9,456 nt of DNA from Actinomycetes bacterium. GTDB taxonomy: Bacteria > Actinomycetota > Thermoleophilia > Gaiellales > Gaiellaceae. A model generated the notes under the pieces. That model searched no databases and was not told the origin of the DNA. It worked only from the letters and a program-made list of their open reading frames with translations. The DNA is taken from NCBI GenBank assembly GCA_025350775.1, contig JANXXF010000372.1, positions 1-9,456 of the forward strand, in the 5' to 3' direction. Below are positions 7,058 through 9,456 of this stretch, piece by piece (position 1 is the first letter of the stretch; the number at the start of each line of letters is the position of its first letter). Made by a program: the position numbers and the translations under genes.

Positions 7058-8401
7058 ATGCCGGCCGTCGAGGAACTCGGGATCCAGCCGGTACCGCGCG
7101 AGCAGCGCACCGGTACCTGGGTCGACCTGTTCGCGATCAACTTCGCGTTCGGGATCAACCCCCTCTACTTCGTGATGGGCGCGATCGGCGTCGTCACCTT
7201 CAACCTGCCGCTGTGGTGGGCCGTGGCCGGGCTCACCGTGGGGCAGCTGTTCTCGTACGCGATCCTCGCGACAGCCGCGCACATGGGCTCCGACTACGGC
7301 ATCCCGGGGCAGGTCGGGATGCGCGCGTTCCTCGGCTTCTGGGGAGCGCGCGTGCTCTCGTCCGGCTACCGCACGGTGGCTGCGCTCTACTGGTTCGCGG
7401 TGCAGGCGGTGACGACGGCGTTCGCCGTGCAGGCGCTCGCCCTGGCGCTCGCCGGCTGGCATCTGCGCGTCGTGCCGGTGGCGCTCGTGCTCGGCGCCTT
7501 CCACGCGATCCTGGCGGTGCTCGGCTTCGACGTGCTGCGCTATGCGACGAAGGTGATCCTGCCGCTCGCCATCGCCTTCCTCGTTGTCATCATCGTCCTC
7601 TTCGTCCGCAGCGACGACCCGCGCTTCGCCGTCGGCCACGTGTTCGACTCGCCGGGGCACCACCTCACCTGGGTGCACTTCTCGGCGTACGTGACGCTCG
7701 TCATCGGGTCGCAGCTGACGTTCCTGCCCAGCATCGCCGACTTCTCGCGCTACACGCGCTCGCGCCGCGACAGTGACATCGGCCTTTACACCTCGGCGCT
7801 GCTGAGCGCCGTGATCGTGACGTTCGTCGGCGGCTTCGGAGCGGTCGCGGTCGGCGCCGTCAAGAACCCCTTCGAGGTGGGCGCGGGGCTCACCGGCAGC
7901 AAGGCCGTGCTCGCGTTTCTGCTGGTGGCGGTGATCGTCCAGTCGACCGGCGTCAACATCATCAACGCGTACAACGTCGGCATGTCGCTGGCGAACGCGG
8001 TGCCGCGCCTCGGCCGGATCATCGCGACCGCGATCGGGGCCGTCGTCGCCGTCGCGCTCTCGTCCCAGCCCGACCTGCTCACCTCGGCCGCCGACTGGAT
8101 CACGAACCTCGGCAACGTCTCGGCGCCGCTCGCGGGCGCCGTGATGGTGGACTACCTCGTCGTCAAGCGTCAGCGGATCGACGTGGACGGGCTTTACGAC
8201 CCGCGCGGGCCGTACCGCTACTTCGCCGGCGTCAACGTCGCCGCAGCCGTGGCGATCGCGGTGGCCATTGTCGTCTACTACGTGATGCCGCACAGCCTGT
8301 CGAAGGCCGCCTGGGGCTTCGGCGTGGCGGCGGCGCTGTACTGGGTGCTCGCCAGGTTGCAGCAGCGGGTGCCGGCGCTGGCGGGCGGCGGCGCGGGCTG
8401 A
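7058..8401 (+). CDS. NCS1-family permease (cytosine/purine/hydantoin type)
   Basis: This 447-residue membrane protein has about twelve hydrophobic segments between residues 30 and 435. Family features are the N-terminal VPREQRTGTWVDLFAINFAF, the inter-helix loop PSIADFSRYTRS at 224-235, and a late VDYLVVKRQRIDVDGLYDPRG, matching the CodB/PucI-like region where two helices precede a charged loop. Members of the family take up nucleobases, hydantoins or allantoin by sodium or proton symport across the cytoplasmic membrane. Next to a Mo-hydroxylase operon and a hydantoinase-type gene, it is the likely importer for the pathway substrate. It lies 49 bases after the REDY-like gene but has its own -10-like box. 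Length is usual for bacterial NCS1 carriers. The exact substrate is not predictable here. Confidence 0.92.
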   Translation: MPAVEELGIQPVPREQRTGTWVDLFAINFAFGINPLYFVMGAIGVVTFNLPLWWAVAGLTVGQLFSYAILATAAHMGSDYGIPGQVGMRAFLGFWGARVLSSGYRTVAALYWFAVQAVTTAFAVQALALALAGWHLRVVPVALVLGAFHAILAVLGFDVLRYATKVILPLAIAFLVVIIVLFVRSDDPRFAVGHVFDSPGHHLTWVHFSAYVTLVIGSQLTFLPSIADFSRYTRSRRDSDIGLYTSALLSAVIVTFVGGFGAVAVGAVKNPFEVGAGLTGSKAVLAFLLVAVIVQSTGVNIINAYNVGMSLANAVPRLGRIIATAIGAVVAVALSSQPDLLTSAADWITNLGNVSAPLAGAVMVDYLVVKRQRIDVDGLYDPRGPYRYFAGVNVAAAVAIAVAIVVYYVMPHSLSKAAWGFGVAAALYWVLARLQQRVPALAGGGAG

Positions 8402-8436
8402 GCAACGGCTGCCAGGCCGGAGGCCCCCTGCTCTTG

Positions 8437-8486
8437 CGCCGCCCTCAGCGAACTCACCCTCCAGGGCGGCGTGGAGGGTAGGTTCG
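8437..8486 (+). terminator. Strong hairpin with a competing alternative stem after the permease gene
   Basis: ACCCTCCA (8456-8463) pairs perfectly with TGGAGGGT (8472-8479) around an eight-base loop; after one wobble and one mismatch, CGAAC (8449-8453) pairs with GTTCG (8482-8486). Separately, CGCCGCCCT (8437-8445) pairs perfectly with AGGGCGGCG (8463-8471), which is the loop of the first hairpin. The two folds compete. The element begins 36 bases after the permease stop and has no T-tract. A terminator is the simplest reading. Confidence 0.5.
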
Positions 8487-8558
8487 AGAAGGCGCCCGGG
8501 AACAGGGTCGCGCACTGCAGCAGGACACGGCCGCCCCGGCAGCTCACGCCGGCCCCAT

Positions 8559-8570
8559 CGGACATGTCCG
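8559..8570. promoter_or_regulatory. Perfect 12-bp palindrome in the nucS promoter region
   Basis: CGGACATGTCCG is an exact palindrome ending ten bases before the TACGGT -10 box of nucS, so it covers the -35 area. A regulator dimer bound here would affect transcription. It does not match the actinobacterial LexA box (GAAC-N4-GTTC). A few 12-bp palindromes are expected by chance in a window this size; position is the main argument. Confidence 0.35.
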
Positions 8571-8580
8571 GCCAAGCCGA

Positions 8581-8586
8581 TACGGT
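8581..8586 (+). promoter_or_regulatory. Probable -10 box of nucS
   Basis: TACGGT fits TANNNT and stands nine bases before the ATG at 8596, with no Shine-Dalgarno between. This supports the chosen start and a leaderless transcript, separate from that of the permease. Confidence 0.45.
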
Positions 8587-8595
8587 GGCCACTCC

Positions 8596-9273
8596 ATGCG
8601 CCTCATCGTCGCCCGCTGCGAAGTCCTCTACACCGGCCGGCTGACCGCCACCCTGCCCGAGTCGACGCGCCTGCTGATGCTCAAGGACGACGGCTCCGTG
8701 CTCGTCCACGCCGATGCCGGCGGCTACAAGCCGCTCAACTGGATGACGCCGCCGACAGCGATCGAGGTGGACGAGCAGGCCGGCGTGATCATCGTGCGCA
8801 AGCGCGCCGGCAAGACCGAGGATCGCCTCGAGATCCGCCTGATCGAGATCCTCAGCGACGTCGCCCACGAGATGGGCGAGGCGGCCGGGCTGGAGAAGGA
8901 CGGCGTCGAGCGTGACCTGCAGCTCGAGCTGGCGGCGCAGCCGGCGGCGCTGGGCGAGGAGCTGCGCCTGGTGAAGCGCGAGTGGATGACCGACATCGGC
9001 CCGGTCGACCTGATGTGCCGGGACGAGGACGACGAGTGGGTGGCGGTCGAGATCAAGCGGGTCGGCACGATCGAGGCAGTCGAGCAGATCAGCCGCTACC
9101 TCGAGCGGATCCGGCTCGACCCGGCGCTGGCCGGCTGCCGCGGCATCCTGGCCGCGCAGAAGTTCAAGCCGCAGGCGGTCGTGCTGGCGGAGTCGCGCGG
9201 CATCCGCTGCGCCGAGGTCGACCTGGCGACGCTGCGCGGCGAGCGCGTGCCCGACCTCACGCTGTTCGTCTGA
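8596..9273 (+). CDS. nucS: Endonuclease NucS (EndoMS), mismatch-specific
   Basis: This 225-residue protein matches NucS/EndoMS, the endonuclease that cuts both strands at mismatches and replaces MutS-MutL repair in most Actinobacteria and some Archaea. The N-terminal DNA-binding domain starts MRLIVARCEVLYTGRLTATL and includes YKPLNWMTPP. The C-terminal nuclease domain has D138 (in GPVDLM) and E152-I-K154 (in VAVEIKR), with the same 14- and 2-residue spacing as the known catalytic D, E and K. WMTDIGPVDL and AAQKFKPQA are also characteristic. The protein ends in DLTLFV, where DLTLF resembles a sliding-clamp-binding motif, as known for this family. Length is typical (about 220-240). All key residues are intact, so it should be active. 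It is unrelated in function to the catabolic genes to its left. Confidence 0.96.
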   Translation: MRLIVARCEVLYTGRLTATLPESTRLLMLKDDGSVLVHADAGGYKPLNWMTPPTAIEVDEQAGVIIVRKRAGKTEDRLEIRLIEILSDVAHEMGEAAGLEKDGVERDLQLELAAQPAALGEELRLVKREWMTDIGPVDLMCRDEDDEWVAVEIKRVGTIEAVEQISRYLERIRLDPALAGCRGILAAQKFKPQAVVLAESRGIRCAEVDLATLRGERVPDLTLFV

Positions 9274-9290
9274 GCGGCCCGGCGGCGCTC

Positions 9291-9319
9291 TTGCGGGCGC
9301 ACAGTGGCAGGAGTACGCT
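9291..9319 (+). promoter_or_regulatory. Promoter of the exported-protein gene
   Basis: TTGCGG (9291-9296) and TACGCT (9314-9319) are separated by exactly 17 bases, the best -35/-10 pair in the window. Transcription would start near 9326 and give a 5' leader of about 60 bases before the ATG at 9386, unlike the leaderless genes upstream. GCGCTC/GGGCGC around TTGC (9285-9300) can form a small stem over the -35 box, possibly an nucS 3' hairpin. Confidence 0.55.
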
Positions 9320-9385
9320 TGTGCCGGTTGACTCAGGGGAGGGCTCCTGGGGCGACGAAACCTCGATCCAGGGAGAGTGGGTCTG

Positions 9386-9456
9386 ATGAAGAAGCTACTG
9401 GGAGTCCTGGCCGTGGTCTTCGCCGCGCTCGGATTCGTCGGCTCGGCAGGCGCCGC
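9386..9456 (+). CDS. N-terminus of an exported protein (signal peptide only), 3' end outside window
   Basis: Only 23 full codons are visible. They read as a standard signal peptide: two lysines after the initiator methionine, a hydrophobic run (LLGVLAVVFAALGFV) and a GSAGA end that fits an AXA-type signal peptidase site. No lipobox cysteine is seen before the edge. A purine-rich GGGAGAG (9371-9377) lies eight bases before the ATG as a likely ribosome-binding site, and a promoter lies at 9291-9319. The mature protein is outside the window, so its function cannot be assigned. Confidence 0.7.
   Translation, partial: MKKLLGVLAVVFAALGFVGSAGA

Noticed and set aside
8449..8486. LexA/SOS box or a tRNA T-arm (CGAAC, GTTCG, GGTTCGAG)
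   Set aside because: GAAC and GTTC are 28 bases apart rather than 4, and the bases around GGTTCGAG do not form a T-stem or a tRNA cloverleaf.
6998..8575. 525-codon reverse-strand open frame opposite the permease gene
   Set aside because: The product is dominated by Arg, His, Asp and Val with no hydrophobic core or motifs; the opposite strand encodes a clear membrane carrier.
9326..9385. Riboswitch in the leader of the last gene
   Set aside because: The leader is only about 60 bases and I find no stable nested stems or recognised riboswitch motif in it.
1..9456. CRISPR array, insertion sequence, prophage, tRNA or rRNA
   Set aside because: No regularly spaced repeats, transposase or integrase motifs, terminal repeats or RNA-gene signatures were seen.

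Overview
This window is very GC-rich, with G or C at nearly all third codon positions. It carries nucS (the mismatch endonuclease of most Actinobacteria and some Archaea), a luciferase-like flavin/F420 oxidoreductase, and promoters with TANNNT -10 boxes lying 7-9 bases before start codons. Together these point to a high-GC actinobacterium, possibly from a deep lineage such as Thermoleophilia. The lineage is an inference from style; no rRNA or other marker is present.

Layout. (1) Bases 1-1778, minus strand: a hydantoinase B/oxoprolinase-family gene whose 3' end runs off the left edge. (2) 1779-1907: a 129-bp divergent control region with a 30-bp dyad, a tandem 15-bp repeat and an apparent -10 box for each direction. 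(3) 1908-7008, plus strand: a tight five-gene operon. It encodes the molybdopterin (large), FAD (medium) and 2Fe-2S (small) subunits of a xanthine-dehydrogenase/CO-dehydrogenase-family molybdenum hydroxylase, a luciferase-like monooxygenase-family protein, and a small REDY/HapK-like dimeric alpha/beta-barrel protein. ATGA overlaps join large to medium and small to LLM. (4) 7058-8401: an NCS1-family (nucleobase/hydantoin/allantoin type) permease behind its own probable promoter. (5) 8402-8595: an intergenic stretch with strong alternative hairpins and a palindrome in the nucS promoter. (6) 8596-9273: nucS. (7) 9386 to the right edge: the start of a gene for an exported protein, behind a clear TTGCGG-N17-TACGCT promoter.

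How the genes may work together. An NCS1 importer, a Mo-hydroxylase that would oxidise a ring carbon next to nitrogen, a flavin oxidoreductase, a small barrel protein and an ATP-dependent hydantoinase-type amidohydrolase together suggest an uptake-and-degradation module for a nitrogen heterocycle (a purine, pyrimidine, hydantoin, creatinine-like or related cyclic amide). Each family assignment rests on visible motifs; the substrate and the pathway order are inference. The hyuA partner of the hydantoinase would be expected just beyond the left edge. nucS and the terminal exported-protein gene look like unrelated chromosomal neighbours.
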